NCBI RefSeq assembly: GCF_016031615.1
Contig: NZ_JACYXC010000001.1
Location: forward strand, 682,001 to 746,000
DNA from: Streptomyces pactum
Lineage (GTDB): Bacteria; Actinomycetota; Actinomycetes; Streptomycetales; Streptomycetaceae
Direction: 5' to 3'
DNA: 64,000 nt
Positions 16,134 to 25,591 of the stretch are shown piece after piece. Numbering within the stretch: the first letter of the stretch is position 1; each line of letters starts with the position of its first letter. The notes below the pieces were generated by a model, which saw only the letters and a program-made list of their open reading frames with translations, was not told where the DNA came from and did not search any database. The position numbers and the translations under genes are program-made.

Positions 16134-19100
16134 TCAGCAGGCCGGCGGCCCGTATCCGCCGCCGCCCGGGGTGCGGACCACCAGTACGTCCCCCGGCCCG
16201 ACGCGGGTGGTGTCGCGGCCGGCGAGGTGCTGGACGGTGCCGTCGGCCCGCTCGACGAGGTTCTCCCCGCGTTCGCCCGGCAGCCCGCCGGCCATGCCGT
16301 AGGGCGGCACCCGCCGGTGGCCGGTGAGCAGCGCCACGGTCATCGGCTCCAGGAAGCGCAGCCGGCGGGTGACGCCGCGGCCGCCGTGCCAGCGCCCGGG
16401 GCCGCCGCTGCCGTCCCGTACCGAGAAGTCCTCCACCCGGACCGGGTACCGCCACTCCAGCACCTCGGGGTCGGTCAGCCGGGAGTTGGTCATGTGCGTC
16501 TGGACCGCGTCCGCGCCGTGGAACCCCTCCCCGGCACCCGATCCGCCGGCCACCGTCTCGTAGTACTGCACCCGGTCGTCGCCGAACGAGACGTTGTTCA
16601 TCGTCCCGGACCCCTCCGCCTGCACGCCGAGCGCCGCGTAGAGCGCGCCGGTGATCGCCTGCGAGGTCTCCACGTTGCCCGCCACGGTGGCGGCCGGGTA
16701 CTCCGGGGCGAGCATGGAGCCAGCCGGAACCAGGACCCGCAGCGGTTCCAGGCAGCCGCTGTTGAGGGGGATGTCGTCGTCGATGAGGGTGCGGAAGACG
16801 TAGAGCACGGCGGCCAGGACGACCGACCGGGGGGCGTTGGAGTTGTCCGGCCGCTGCGCGGAGGTGCCGTGGAAGTCCAGGACCGCGCCGCGCCGGTCCC
16901 GGTCCACGCGGACCGCGACCCGGATCACCGCGCCGCTGTCGGTCTCGTAGCGGTACGCGCCGTCCCGCAGCGCGGCGACGGCGCGGCGCACCGACCCGGC
17001 CGCGTTCTCCCATACGTGCCGCATGTAGGCGCGGACCACCTCCGGGCCGTACTTCCCGATCAGCGCGCGCACCTCCGCGGCGCCCTTCTCGTTGGCGGCG
17101 ATCTGGGCGCGCAGGTCGGCGAGGTTGGCGTCCGGTGCGCGGGACGGGTGGGGGCCGGCGGTGAGCAGGTCGCGGGTCTCCCGTTCGCGCATCCGGCCGT
17201 CGCGGACCAGCAGCCAGTCGTCGAAGAGCACGCCCTCCTCCGCCACGGTGCGGCTGAAGGCGGGCATCGAGCCGGGGGTGATGCCGCCGATCTCGGCGTG
17301 GTGCCCGCGGGAGGCGACCAGGAACCGCGGCCGGTCGCCGGCCGCCGGCGCGGTGTCGAACACCGGGGTGACCACGGTGACGTCGGGCAGGTGGGTGCCC
17401 CCGTGGTACGGGTCGTTGACGGCGTGGACGTCGCCCGGCCGCAGGGTGCCGCGGTTGCGGCGCAGCACCTCCTTGACGCACTCGCCCATGGATCCCAGGT
17501 GCACCGGGATGTGCGGGGCGTTGGCGACCAGGTTGCCCTCGTCGTCGAAGAGGGCGCAGGAGAAGTCGAGGCGCTCCTTGATGTTGACCGAGTGCGCGGT
17601 GTTCTCCAGCCGCGCCCCCATCTGCTCGGCGATCGCGGTGAAGAGGCTGTTGAAGACCTCCAGCAGCACCGGGTCGGCCGCGGTGCCGGCGGCGGCGGTC
17701 CGCGGCCGGGGCCGGGCCCGGGTGAGCAGCAGGTGACCCCGGTCGCCGACGGCCGCGCGCCAGCCGGGATCGACCACCGTGGTGGCGTCGTCCTCGGTGA
17801 TGATCAGCGGGCCGGTGAGGGTGTCGCCCGGGCGCAGCGCGGTCCGCCGGTACAGCGGTACCGGCCGCCACCGGCCGGCGGTGTACATCCGTACCCCGGC
17901 CTCCGGGGCCGGCGGGCCGGACCGGACCGGCGGGGCGGGGGTGTGGCCGCCGGCGCCCCCGGCGGCGCCGGTGGACTCCACCGCCACCGCCTCGACGATC
18001 AGCGGTTTGTCCATGGTGAACGAGTAGCGGGCGCGGTGCGCGCGGATGAACGCCTCGCGCATCGCGGGCAGGGTGTCCAGCGGGACCGGGATCGCGGTGT
18101 CGGTGCCCGCGTACCGCAGGTGCGCCCGGGCGGTGGTGGTGACGGTCCGTCCGGGCACGCCGTCGGCGGCGAGTTCCGCGCGGGTGCGGGCGGCCAGCCG
18201 GTCGCGGACGTGCTCCAGCTGCGGCAGTGCGGCACCGGTCAGCTCACGCTCCACCGCCTCCTCGCGCAGGGCGGCGGCGTCGGCGACCCCGATGCCGTAC
18301 GCGGAGAGCACCCCGGCCAGCGGCGGCACGATCACCGTGCCGATGCCCAGGGCGTCGGCGACCGCGCAGGCGTGCTGGCCGCCGGCGCCGCCGAAGCTGG
18401 TCAGCGCGTGCCGGGTGACGTCGTGCCCGCGCTGGACGGAGATGGTGCGGACCGCGTTGGCCGTGTTGAGCACCGCGATGTCCAGGAAGCCCGCGGCCAC
18501 CTCCTCGGGGCCGCGGCGGTCGCCGGTGGCGGTGGCGATCTCCGCGGCCAGGCCGGCGAAGCGGGCCCGGACCACGTCCACGTCCAGGGGCTGGTCGCCG
18601 TGCGGTCCGAAGACGGCCGGGAAGTGGCCGGGCTGGATGCGGCCGAGCATCACCTGGGCGTCGGTGACGGTGAGCGGCCCGCCGCGCCGGTAGCAGGCGG
18701 GCCCGGGGACCGCGCCGGCGGACCGGGGGCCGACCCGGTAGCGGCCGCCGTCGAAGCGCAGCACCGAGCCGCCGCCCGCGGCCACCGTGTGGATGCGCAT
18801 CATCGGGGCGCGCATCCGCACCCCCGCCACCCGGGTGACCAGCTCCCGTTCGAACTCCCCGGCGTAGTGCGAGACGTCGGTGGAGGTGCCTCCCATGTCG
18901 AAGCCGATGACCCGGTCGTACCCGGCCTCCGCGGAGGTCCGCGCCATCCCCACCACGCCGCCGGCCGGACCGGAGAGCACCGCGTCCTTGCCACGGAGGT
19001 GCGCCGCCTCCCGCAGTCCGCCGTTGGACTGCATGAACATCAGCCGGACCCCGGGCAGCTCCCGGGTGACACCGGCCACGTAGCGGCGCAGCACCGGCGA

Positions 19101-19748
19101 GAGGTAGGCGTCCACGACGGTGGTGTCGCCGCGCGGTATCAGCTTCATCAGCGGGCTGACCTCGTGCGAGCAGCTCACCTGGGTGTAGCCGAGGGCGCGT
19201 GCGGCCTCGCCCACCGCCCGTTCGTGGGCCGGGTACCGGTAGCCGTGCAGGAAGACCACGGCCGCGCTGCGGAAGCCCTCGCGGTGGGCGGCGCGCAGCG
19301 CGCCGGTGGCGGCCTCCAGGTCGAGCGGGCGGACCTCCTCGCCGTGCGCGCCGAGCCGCTCGGGGATCTCCACCACCTTCTCGTACAGCGCCTCCGGGAG
19401 GAGGATGTGCCGGTCGAACAGGCGGGGACGGTCCTGGTAGGCGATGCGCAGCGCGTCCCGGAAGCCCGCGGTGATCACCAGGACGGTGGGCTCGCCCGCC
19501 CGCTCCAGCAGCGCGTTGGTGGCGACGGTGGTGCCCATCCGCACCACCGAGATCCGGTCGGCCGGAACCTGCTCCCCCGGGGCCAGACCCAGGGTGGCGC
19601 GGATGCCGGCGACCGCGGCGTCCTGGCGCCGGCCGGGGTCGTGGGAGAGGAGTTTGCGGGTGGTCAGCCGGCCGTCCGGGGCCCGGCCGATGACGTCGGT
19701 GAAGGTGCCGCCACGGTCGATCCAGAACTCCCAGCGTCCGGTCGCCAC
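16134..19748 (-). CDS. Single-chain hydantoinase/5-oxoprolinase (OplAH-type, HyuA-HyuB fusion)
   Basis: 1204 residues, the size of eukaryote-type 5-oxoprolinases. The N-terminal half is HyuA-like with the ASKHA ATPase motifs FWIDRGGTFTDVIG, GTTVATNALLER, GFDMGGTSTDVS and FGGAGGQHAC. The C-terminal half (from about residue 690) is HyuB-like, with VHLGSMGECVK, NDPYHGGTHLPD, RGHHAEIGG and FGDDRVQYYETVAGGSGAG. Expected activity is ATP-dependent opening of 5-oxoproline, although N-methylhydantoin or acetone-type substrates occur in the superfamily. The GTG at 19748 is the first start before the conserved strand. It is unrelated in fold to PxpABC, so two different oxoprolinase types sit side by side. 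I see no copy of the GntR operator before it. Confidence 0.88.
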   Translation of the reverse strand: MATGRWEFWIDRGGTFTDVIGRAPDGRLTTRKLLSHDPGRRQDAAVAGIRATLGLAPGEQVPADRISVVRMGTTVATNALLERAGEPTVLVITAGFRDALRIAYQDRPRLFDRHILLPEALYEKVVEIPERLGAHGEEVRPLDLEAATGALRAAHREGFRSAAVVFLHGYRYPAHERAVGEAARALGYTQVSCSHEVSPLMKLIPRGDTTVVDAYLSPVLRRYVAGVTRELPGVRLMFMQSNGGLREAAHLRGKDAVLSGPAGGVVGMARTSAEAGYDRVIGFDMGGTSTDVSHYAGEFERELVTRVAGVRMRAPMMRIHTVAAGGGSVLRFDGGRYRVGPRSAGAVPGPACYRRGGPLTVTDAQVMLGRIQPGHFPAVFGPHGDQPLDVDVVRARFAGLAAEIATATGDRRGPEEVAAGFLDIAVLNTANAVRTISVQRGHDVTRHALTSFGGAGGQHACAVADALGIGTVIVPPLAGVLSAYGIGVADAAALREEAVERELTGAALPQLEHVRDRLAARTRAELAADGVPGRTVTTTARAHLRYAGTDTAIPVPLDTLPAMREAFIRAHRARYSFTMDKPLIVEAVAVESTGAAGGAGGHTPAPPVRSGPPAPEAGVRMYTAGRWRPVPLYRRTALRPGDTLTGPLIITEDDATTVVDPGWRAAVGDRGHLLLTRARPRPRTAAAGTAADPVLLEVFNSLFTAIAEQMGARLENTAHSVNIKERLDFSCALFDDEGNLVANAPHIPVHLGSMGECVKEVLRRNRGTLRPGDVHAVNDPYHGGTHLPDVTVVTPVFDTAPAAGDRPRFLVASRGHHAEIGGITPGSMPAFSRTVAEEGVLFDDWLLVRDGRMRERETRDLLTAGPHPSRAPDANLADLRAQIAANEKGAAEVRALIGKYGPEVVRAYMRHVWENAAGSVRRAVAALRDGAYRYETDSGAVIRVAVRVDRDRRGAVLDFHGTSAQRPDNSNAPRSVVLAAVLYVFRTLIDDDIPLNSGCLEPLRVLVPAGSMLAPEYPAATVAGNVETSQAITGALYAALGVQAEGSGTMNNVSFGDDRVQYYETVAGGSGAGEGFHGADAVQTHMTNSRLTDPEVLEWRYPVRVEDFSVRDGSGGPGRWHGGRGVTRRLRFLEPMTVALLTGHRRVPPYGMAGGLPGERGENLVERADGTVQHLAGRDTTRVGPGDVLVVRTPGGGGYGPPAC

Positions 19749-19965
19749 CCGGTCATTGTCCCAGCTTCCCCCGCCCCGGGCCGCCGGAACGGCGGCGGCC
19801 CGGGGCGGGGCTGAGATGGCGGGGGTCCGGCTACGGCGCTTCGCCCCGCGCGACGAGGCCCGGGCACGCCGCGGGCCGGGAGTACGGCGGGAGGGCGGGG
19901 CCGGGGGTACGGCGCGGGCACGGCGGGAGAGGTCCGCCCCGAACGGCGCGGGCCGGACCGGGCAG

Positions 19966-20166
19966 GGTCACCACGCGAACGGGAACGGCCGGGCCGGAGA
20001 GGTCACCGCCCGGACGACGGGGGCCGCGGCGGGCAGCTCACGCCCGGAGGGCCGGCAAGGCCCGCACCGGGCAGGTCATCACCCGAACGGGAACGCCCGA
20101 ACCGGAGAAATCACCACCCGAACGGGGACGGCGGACCGGTCAGGTCACCACCCCAACGGGGACCGG
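19966..20166. repeat. Degenerate 35-base repeats in an intergenic region
   Basis: The 458-base gap between the oxoprolinase start and the HEAT-like gene holds four related units, starting at 19966, 20074, 20109 and 20143. The core is GGTCAYCACCCGAACGGG followed by a G/C-rich half. The last three are nearly head-to-tail (35 and 34 bases apart). There are no unique spacers and no reading frame. Otherwise I see no gene between 19749 and 20206. Confidence 0.6.
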
Positions 20167-20206
20167 ACCCTCCCGCCGCCGGGCGCGCGCCCGGGCCGCG
20201 GCGCCG

Positions 20207-21628
20207 TCAGCCCACCGGGTCGGGCCCGATCCGGCTGCGTACCGCGGTCTGCACCTCGGCCTCCTCGGCCGGGTCGGTGGCGAGCCTGCGCAGCCGGTCC
20301 ACCACCCGGGTGTCGGCGGTGGCGGCGTGCCGGGCGGCCAGTTCCCGGGTGGTCTCCTCGCAGTCCCACAGGCACTCGACGGCGAAGCCGGCGGCGAAGG
20401 AGGGGTCGGTGGCGGCCAGCGCGCGGGCCGCGAGGCCGCGCAGCTGCGAGGAGGCGGTCTCCCGGTAGATGTGGCGCAGCACCGGCGCCGCGCAGCCGAT
20501 GGCGAGCCGGCCGGCGCCCTCCACCAGCGCCCACAGGGCCGGCGCGTCGGGGCCGGCGCCGCGCACCGTGCGGCGCAGCGCGGCGAGGACCGGGCCGGAG
20601 TCGTACTGGCCGCCGCGGCAGGCGAGCATCGTCGCGGCGGCGTCGCCGAGGGCGTCGGGACGCTGGGCCCACAGCCGGGCCCGGTCCAGCGCGGTGACGC
20701 TGCGCATCCGGCCGAACGCGGCGAGCGCGGAGGAGACGACCAGTTCGGTGGCGTCGGGGTCGGTGACGGCGGCCTCGATGAGGTCGAGCACGTCCGGGTC
20801 GCCGGTCTCGGCGAGGTGGCGCAGCGCGGCGGCGCGCGCGGCGTCCGGTCCGGACGCGGCGGCGGCGAGGAGTTCGGGCCGGTCCTCGGGACCGGCCACC
20901 GCGGCCAGGCAGCGGGCGGCGGCGTCGTGGCGGCGCACTCCGGGCAGGACGTCCTGGTCACCCTGGGCCCAGCGGAGCACGTCGCGCACGCTCCAGCCGG
21001 GGCGCGGCCCGGACGGGGTGAGCTGGCGCTGCCAGCGGTCGAAGGCGCCGCGCTCCTGGGCGGCGCGGACCCGGGCGCCGTGCCGGGGGTCGTCGGCCCA
21101 CAGCCGCCAGGGGCGCGGCTCGTAGGCGCCGCGGACGGCCGCGGCCAGTTCGGCGTCGCCCTCGGGGGTCCGCGGGAACCGGTCCAGCACCGGGCCGGCC
21201 AGGGCGCGCAGCGACGCGTCGTCGTCGCGCAGGGCCAGCTCGTCCAGGGCCCAGGCCCAGTTGCTGCCGGTGGCGGCGTACCGGCGCAGCAGCGCCAGGG
21301 CGTCGGCGCGGCCGTAGGAGGCGAGGTGGCCGAGGACGGCGAGGGCGAGGCCGGTGCGCTCCTCGGCGGTGTCGAGGAGGTCGTCGGGGTGGAACAGATG
21401 CTGTTCGACGGCGCCCAGGTCGCTGTCCAGGTCCAGGCAGAGCCGGGCGTAGTACAGGGAGCGGTTCTCCACCTGCCAGTCCCGGCGGGGGTCGTGCAGC
21501 ACACAGTGGTGCAGTGCCGCGAGCGCCTCGGCCCGCGGCGCGGCGAGGGCGTGCAGGGTCCCGTCGCCGCGGCCTCTCTGCAGGAGGCCGAGCAGGGTGC
21601 CGCTGGGCGCTATGTCTGGATCGAACAT
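20207..21628 (-). CDS. HEAT-like repeat protein of unknown function
   Basis: 473 residues, almost entirely paired helices rich in Ala, Leu and Asp. Several HEAT-like units are visible (for instance AAALRHLAETGDPDVLDLIE, ALAAFGRMRS and LAARALAATDPSFAAGFA), suggesting a soluble protein-binding solenoid. I do not recognise a catalytic motif. The ATG at 21628 begins a Phe-Asp-Pro-Asp segment after a weak ribosome site; the frame stays open 57 bases further upstream. It is divergent from the PAS-SpoIIE phosphatase gene, so the two share an upstream region of about 300 bases. Confidence 0.7.
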   Translation of the reverse strand: MFDPDIAPSGTLLGLLQRGRGDGTLHALAAPRAEALAALHHCVLHDPRRDWQVENRSLYYARLCLDLDSDLGAVEQHLFHPDDLLDTAEERTGLALAVLGHLASYGRADALALLRRYAATGSNWAWALDELALRDDDASLRALAGPVLDRFPRTPEGDAELAAAVRGAYEPRPWRLWADDPRHGARVRAAQERGAFDRWQRQLTPSGPRPGWSVRDVLRWAQGDQDVLPGVRRHDAAARCLAAVAGPEDRPELLAAAASGPDAARAAALRHLAETGDPDVLDLIEAAVTDPDATELVVSSALAAFGRMRSVTALDRARLWAQRPDALGDAAATMLACRGGQYDSGPVLAALRRTVRGAGPDAPALWALVEGAGRLAIGCAAPVLRHIYRETASSQLRGLAARALAATDPSFAAGFAVECLWDCEETTRELAARHAATADTRVVDRLRRLATDPAEEAEVQTAVRSRIGPDPVG

Positions 21629-21936
21629 GAGGTCAGCATCCGGTGCGGTGTGGTTCCTGGCAACGGGATTTCCGTCGCCCGGCATTCTTGCCGGTGACTC
21701 CCCGAGGTATGCCTGATGAACGGCATGAGCTGCGGGTTCCCAAGCGCCGCAGCCTACCGGAACAGAGCATTCCGTCGAGTTCGCCGCGAGTGCGCCTCAG
21801 GCAGGCCGATGGCACATGCCAGGAGCACCACCGTATCGGGTATCTCGGAATCCCTTACGGGACGTCGCAGGCTGTGCAAGAGTCGTTACGGTTCTTCCGT
21901 CAGACCTGGCCGCGCCGCGCCCGTATCGGAGTCGTC

Positions 21937-23394
21937 ATGCCGTCCCCACGTTCCGCGGACCACCCTGCCGCCCAGGTGCCCGAGCGGGGCACGGTCGAGG
22001 CCCTCCTGGCACAGGCCAGACGGCTCCGGGGCGGCATCGAGGGGGTACGGCCGGACAGCGGCGAGGCGGACCTGGCGGCGCTGGACGACCCGGGGCTGCG
22101 CTGGCGGCGCGTGCTGTGCGACCTCGCGGTGCACCACCTGGACGATCTCGACCAGCAGCTCGGCCGGCTGCACGAGGAGCTGGCCGGCGGCCCGTCGACC
22201 GACGCACCGGCCGGCCCGGCCGTCCCGCCCGACGACGCGCGGCCCGCCGGGCGGAGCCGGATGGGCAGCGCCGAGTGGAACTTCCTCACCGACGAGGTGG
22301 TCTGGTCCGACGAGCTGTGCCGGATCTTCGGCCGGGACCCCGGGGAGGGCGGGCTGTCACTGGACGAGCTGCCCGGCTGGCTCCTCCCCGACGACCAGCA
22401 CGTCCTCACCGGACTGGTCACCGACTGCCTGGTGGACGGCAAGCCGCTGGACGGCGAGTTCCGGATCCGGCGCGCCGACGGCGGGATCCGCACCCTGCGG
22501 ATGGTGGGCGAGCCGGTGCTCGACGCGGACGGCGCCACCGCCTCCATGTGGGCGGTGCTGCACGACGTGAGCGAGCTGCGGCGCACCCAGCGGGCGGCCG
22601 GTGAGAGCTACGACGCGGTGCGCCACCAGCGGCAGGCCGCCCGCACCGAGCAGCGGATCGCGGTGCAGCTCCAGGAGGCGGTGCTGCCGCCGTGGCGCGG
22701 TCCGCTGTGCCCGGGCCCCGGCACCCCGGCCGGCGTGGAGCTGGCCGCGCACCACCTGCCGGCCGCGGCCGGCGCGCCGATCGGCGGCGGCTGGTACGAC
22801 GCCCTGCCGCTGGCCGGCGGGAGGACGCTGCTGACCGTCGGCGACCTCACCGGCCACGGGGTGGCCGCCGCCACCGGGATGGCCCTGGTACTCGGCGCGC
22901 TGCGCGGCATGGCGGTGGCCGGGCTGGCCCCCGGTCCCCTGCTGGGCGGGCTCAACCAGCTGCTGGACACCTCCGCCCAGCCCGCCCTGGGCAGCGCCGT
23001 GTGCGCGATCTACGACCCGGAGACCCGCACCCTGGACTGGGCGCAGGCCGGCCACCCCGCCCCGCTGCTGTTCCGTGACGGGACGGGGCGTGCCCTCGGC
23101 GCGCCGGACGGCGTGCTGCTCGGCGCCACCTCCGGCGCGGTGTACGGCCAGGCGCGCGAGGAGCTGCACCCCGGTGACGTCCTGGTGCTGCACACCGACG
23201 GGCTGGCGCCCCGCGACACCGGCCCGGATCCGGCCCCGGGCGCCGGTCCGGCGCCGCGCCGGCTGCTGGAGCTGGCCCCCCGGTTCGCCCGGGCCCGCAC
23301 CGCGCAGGAGTGCGTACGCGTCCTGGTCGAGGCGTTCGGCGGGCGGGAGCGGGAGGACGACGCCTGTCTGCTCGTGGTCCGGATTCCGGCATGA
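21937..23394 (+). CDS. PAS-domain SpoIIE/PP2C-family phosphatase with an altered metal site
   Basis: 485 residues. After a 100-residue helical lead, a PAS fold (about 108-215, with WNFLTDEVVWSDELCRIFG) precedes the phosphatase domain (about 245-485). Catalytic landmarks are GGGWYDALPL, VGDLTGHGVAAATGM, AQAGHPAPLLF, HTDGLAPRD and REDDACLLVVR. The first block is normally GGDWYD, as in the phosphatase encoded at 45823; here the metal-binding Asp is Gly, so activity may be reduced or metal use changed. Family role: dephosphorylating anti-sigma-factor antagonists in response to a PAS-sensed signal. No anti-sigma kinase or antagonist gene is adjacent. The ATG at 21937 is chosen because upstream sequence loses coding character. 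Confidence 0.82.
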   Translation: MPSPRSADHPAAQVPERGTVEALLAQARRLRGGIEGVRPDSGEADLAALDDPGLRWRRVLCDLAVHHLDDLDQQLGRLHEELAGGPSTDAPAGPAVPPDDARPAGRSRMGSAEWNFLTDEVVWSDELCRIFGRDPGEGGLSLDELPGWLLPDDQHVLTGLVTDCLVDGKPLDGEFRIRRADGGIRTLRMVGEPVLDADGATASMWAVLHDVSELRRTQRAAGESYDAVRHQRQAARTEQRIAVQLQEAVLPPWRGPLCPGPGTPAGVELAAHHLPAAAGAPIGGGWYDALPLAGGRTLLTVGDLTGHGVAAATGMALVLGALRGMAVAGLAPGPLLGGLNQLLDTSAQPALGSAVCAIYDPETRTLDWAQAGHPAPLLFRDGTGRALGAPDGVLLGATSGAVYGQAREELHPGDVLVLHTDGLAPRDTGPDPAPGAGPAPRRLLELAPRFARARTAQECVRVLVEAFGGREREDDACLLVVRIPA

Positions 23395-23860
23395 CGGGCC
23401 CGGCCGGCAACGCACCCGCCGCCGGACACACCACCGTGACCGCGCGCCACCGTGACCGGAACGGCCGGCCCTGCCGGAGCTGCCACCGTGACCGGACCCG
23501 CCGCCGCGGCCGGTGGTGCCGTCCCGGCTCCGGGGCCACGGGGCCGGACGACCCGGTGGGCCTCGGTGTGCCGGTGTGCCGTCACGGCCGGGTGGACCGT
23601 GACCGCCGAATGGGCCGTGGCCGCCGGGTGCGTCCCGGGGCCGGACGTCCGCACGGGCCCGGCCGCGCCCCGTCCCGTACCCCGTCGCGTGGGCCGGCTG
23701 CCGGCCCGCGGAGCGCGCCGCGCGGGTGACGGTCACCCGTTCCGGGGATGCGTTCGTCCCCGTCCGGGCACGGCGGTACACACGGCCGGGTGAACCCTTG
23801 CCCGGGCCGTCCCGCACGGCCGGTGCCGGCCAGGGGGCCGCGAGCGGGGCCGCCGGCCGG
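23395..23860. other. Gene-free region with repeated CACCGTGACCG motifs
   Basis: 466 bases between convergent genes. The undecamer CACCGTGACCG appears three times in the first 100 bases, with related copies later. No supported gene is seen. A GC-rich inverted segment near 23820-23860 may terminate the NsdA-like gene's opposite neighbour. Confidence 0.4.
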
Positions 23861-25333
23861 TCAGACCGCCGCGCCCCCGGCCGTCCCGCGCCCCTTGGGC
23901 AGGGCCTGCTGGATCTCCTCACGCAGTTCCTTGATCCTCGGGTAGCCGGAGTACTGGGCGGTGAGCCGGTACATCTCCCGCAGCCGGTCCCAGGTGCGGT
24001 GCGAGGAGTTGCTGCCGATGGACAGCAGGGCCATCCGCGCGTACCGGTCCGCCTGCTCGGGGTCGTCGCCGATGAAGCACGCCGAGGCGATGGAGATGTG
24101 GTCGAAGATCTGTGAGCGCTCACGTCCGCCCTCCCGCATGCGCAGCGCCTCCTTCGCGTGCTTCTGCGCGATCCCCGCGGCGGCCGGCTCGTGCTCGGCC
24201 AGGGTGCGGTAGACGAGCCCCTCCATCCCGTGCAGGTCCGCCTCGTTGAACAGCTGCATCCAGCTCGGCGGCGGTACGTCGCCCTTGTCGGAGACGAACA
24301 GGTCCTCGGCCTCACCCAGGGTGCGGCGCACCGCCTGGCCGCGTCCCATCGACGCCTGCGCCCACGCCTCGATGGTGGCGAACATCGCCCGGGTGCGCGG
24401 CAGGGTCTGGTCGCCGGCACCGGACTTCGCCAGGTTCATCAGATCGAGTGCCTCGTCGGGACGGCCCAGGTGCACCATCTGCCGGGCGGCCCGGGACAGC
24501 GCCTCACCGGCCCGCGGCCGGTCGCCGCCCTCCCGCGCCGCGTGGGCGGCGATCACGAAGTACTTCTGGGCCGTCGGCTCCAGCCCCACGTCGTGGGACA
24601 TCCAGCCGGCCAGCACCGCCAGGTTGGCCGCCACCCCCCACAGCCGGCGCTGCAGGTGATCGGGGTGGCGGAAGGCGAGCATGCCACCCACCTCGTTCAA
24701 CTGGCCGACCACCGCCTTGCGTTGCAGACCTCCGCCACGGGAGGCGTCCCAGGCGCGGAAGACCTCCACCGAGCGCTCCAGGGCGTCGATCTCCTGGGAG
24801 CCCACCGGGGCCGCCTCGTAGCGGTCGAAACCGGCCTGGGTGGCGTGGAGGGGGTCGTCGAGACGGGGGGCGTCGGAAGCGAGGGCCGGATCGGTGTGCA
24901 GCCAGTCGTGCATCGCGCCGCTGAGTGCTGAGCCTGCGGCGAGCGCCGCGCCGGCGCCCACCAGACCGCGTCGGTTGAACATAAGGTCCATTCCCGTGAA
25001 TTCGGTGAGGACCGCGGCCACACGATCGGGCGCCCAGGGCAGTCCGTCGTCGGACCTGCCCCTGCCCACACGCCCTGATCGTCCGAATCCGAGGTCCTCG
25101 GTGGTCACAACACGACCGAGACGCTCGGTGAACAGGGCGGCCAAGACCTTCGGCACCGGATCGCGCGGCGTCTCGCCGGTCTCGATCCAGCGCCGGACCC
25201 GGGAGGTGTCGGTCGCCAGCTGCGGATGGCCCATGGCCGCCGCCTTGCGGTTCACGAGTCTCGCGAGCTCGCCCTTGGACCATCCGGCCAGGCCGAACAG
25301 GTCGGCAAGTCGGGTGTTGGGTTCCCTCGTCAC
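23861..25333 (-). CDS. NsdA-like helix-turn-helix/TPR regulator
   Basis: 490 residues. The N-terminus (about 10-80) is a helix-turn-helix-like domain with GWSKGELARLVNRKA and SRVRRWIETGETPRDPVPKV, the opening typical of Streptomyces NsdA and its paralogues. The remaining 350 residues form TPR-like helical pairs (for example ALDLMNLAKSGAGDQTLPRT and GMEGLVYRTLAEHEPAAAGI). NsdA represses sporulation and antibiotic production in S. coelicolor; whether this is the orthologue or a paralogue cannot be told by eye. GTG start at 25333, 258 bases from a divergently transcribed kinase-like gene that may share its control. Confidence 0.8.
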   Translation of the reverse strand: MTREPNTRLADLFGLAGWSKGELARLVNRKAAAMGHPQLATDTSRVRRWIETGETPRDPVPKVLAALFTERLGRVVTTEDLGFGRSGRVGRGRSDDGLPWAPDRVAAVLTEFTGMDLMFNRRGLVGAGAALAAGSALSGAMHDWLHTDPALASDAPRLDDPLHATQAGFDRYEAAPVGSQEIDALERSVEVFRAWDASRGGGLQRKAVVGQLNEVGGMLAFRHPDHLQRRLWGVAANLAVLAGWMSHDVGLEPTAQKYFVIAAHAAREGGDRPRAGEALSRAARQMVHLGRPDEALDLMNLAKSGAGDQTLPRTRAMFATIEAWAQASMGRGQAVRRTLGEAEDLFVSDKGDVPPPSWMQLFNEADLHGMEGLVYRTLAEHEPAAAGIAQKHAKEALRMREGGRERSQIFDHISIASACFIGDDPEQADRYARMALLSIGSNSSHRTWDRLREMYRLTAQYSGYPRIKELREEIQQALPKGRGTAGGAAV

Positions 25334-25591
25334 GTCAAGCCCCCAGGTTCCTCGGCTGGTTCGACAGTAGCCTCCGGAGCTGGGCCGTCACCGTTCGCGG
25401 AGGTATTCGCCAGGGTCCGCCAGGGTCCGCCAGATGGTGTGCCACCCGCGACCGGGTGTGGTGTAGGAACGCGCTCCCCGGCCCGGCGGAAGCCCGGACC
25501 GCATTCCCCAGGGTGCGCCCCGCGAGTCCGCGGGGCCGGGAGCGCGCCACGGGGGAACGACTGTCGGCACACGAAGGGATCTGTATCGCCC

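Noticed and set aside
16050..19814. A 1254-codon open frame opposite the hydantoinase/oxoprolinase gene
   Set aside because: Its composition (Gly, Arg, Val, His-rich with no folded motifs) and its lack of a ribosome site mark it as antisense shadow of a well-conserved enzyme gene.
19966..20166. Possible CRISPR array
   Set aside because: Repeats are degenerate, nearly head to tail and lack unique spacers of constant length; no cas genes are near.
23395..23860. Small genes in the gap with repeated CACCGTGACCG
   Set aside because: The open frames translate to repetitive Thr/Gly/Arg-rich sequence without ribosome sites.
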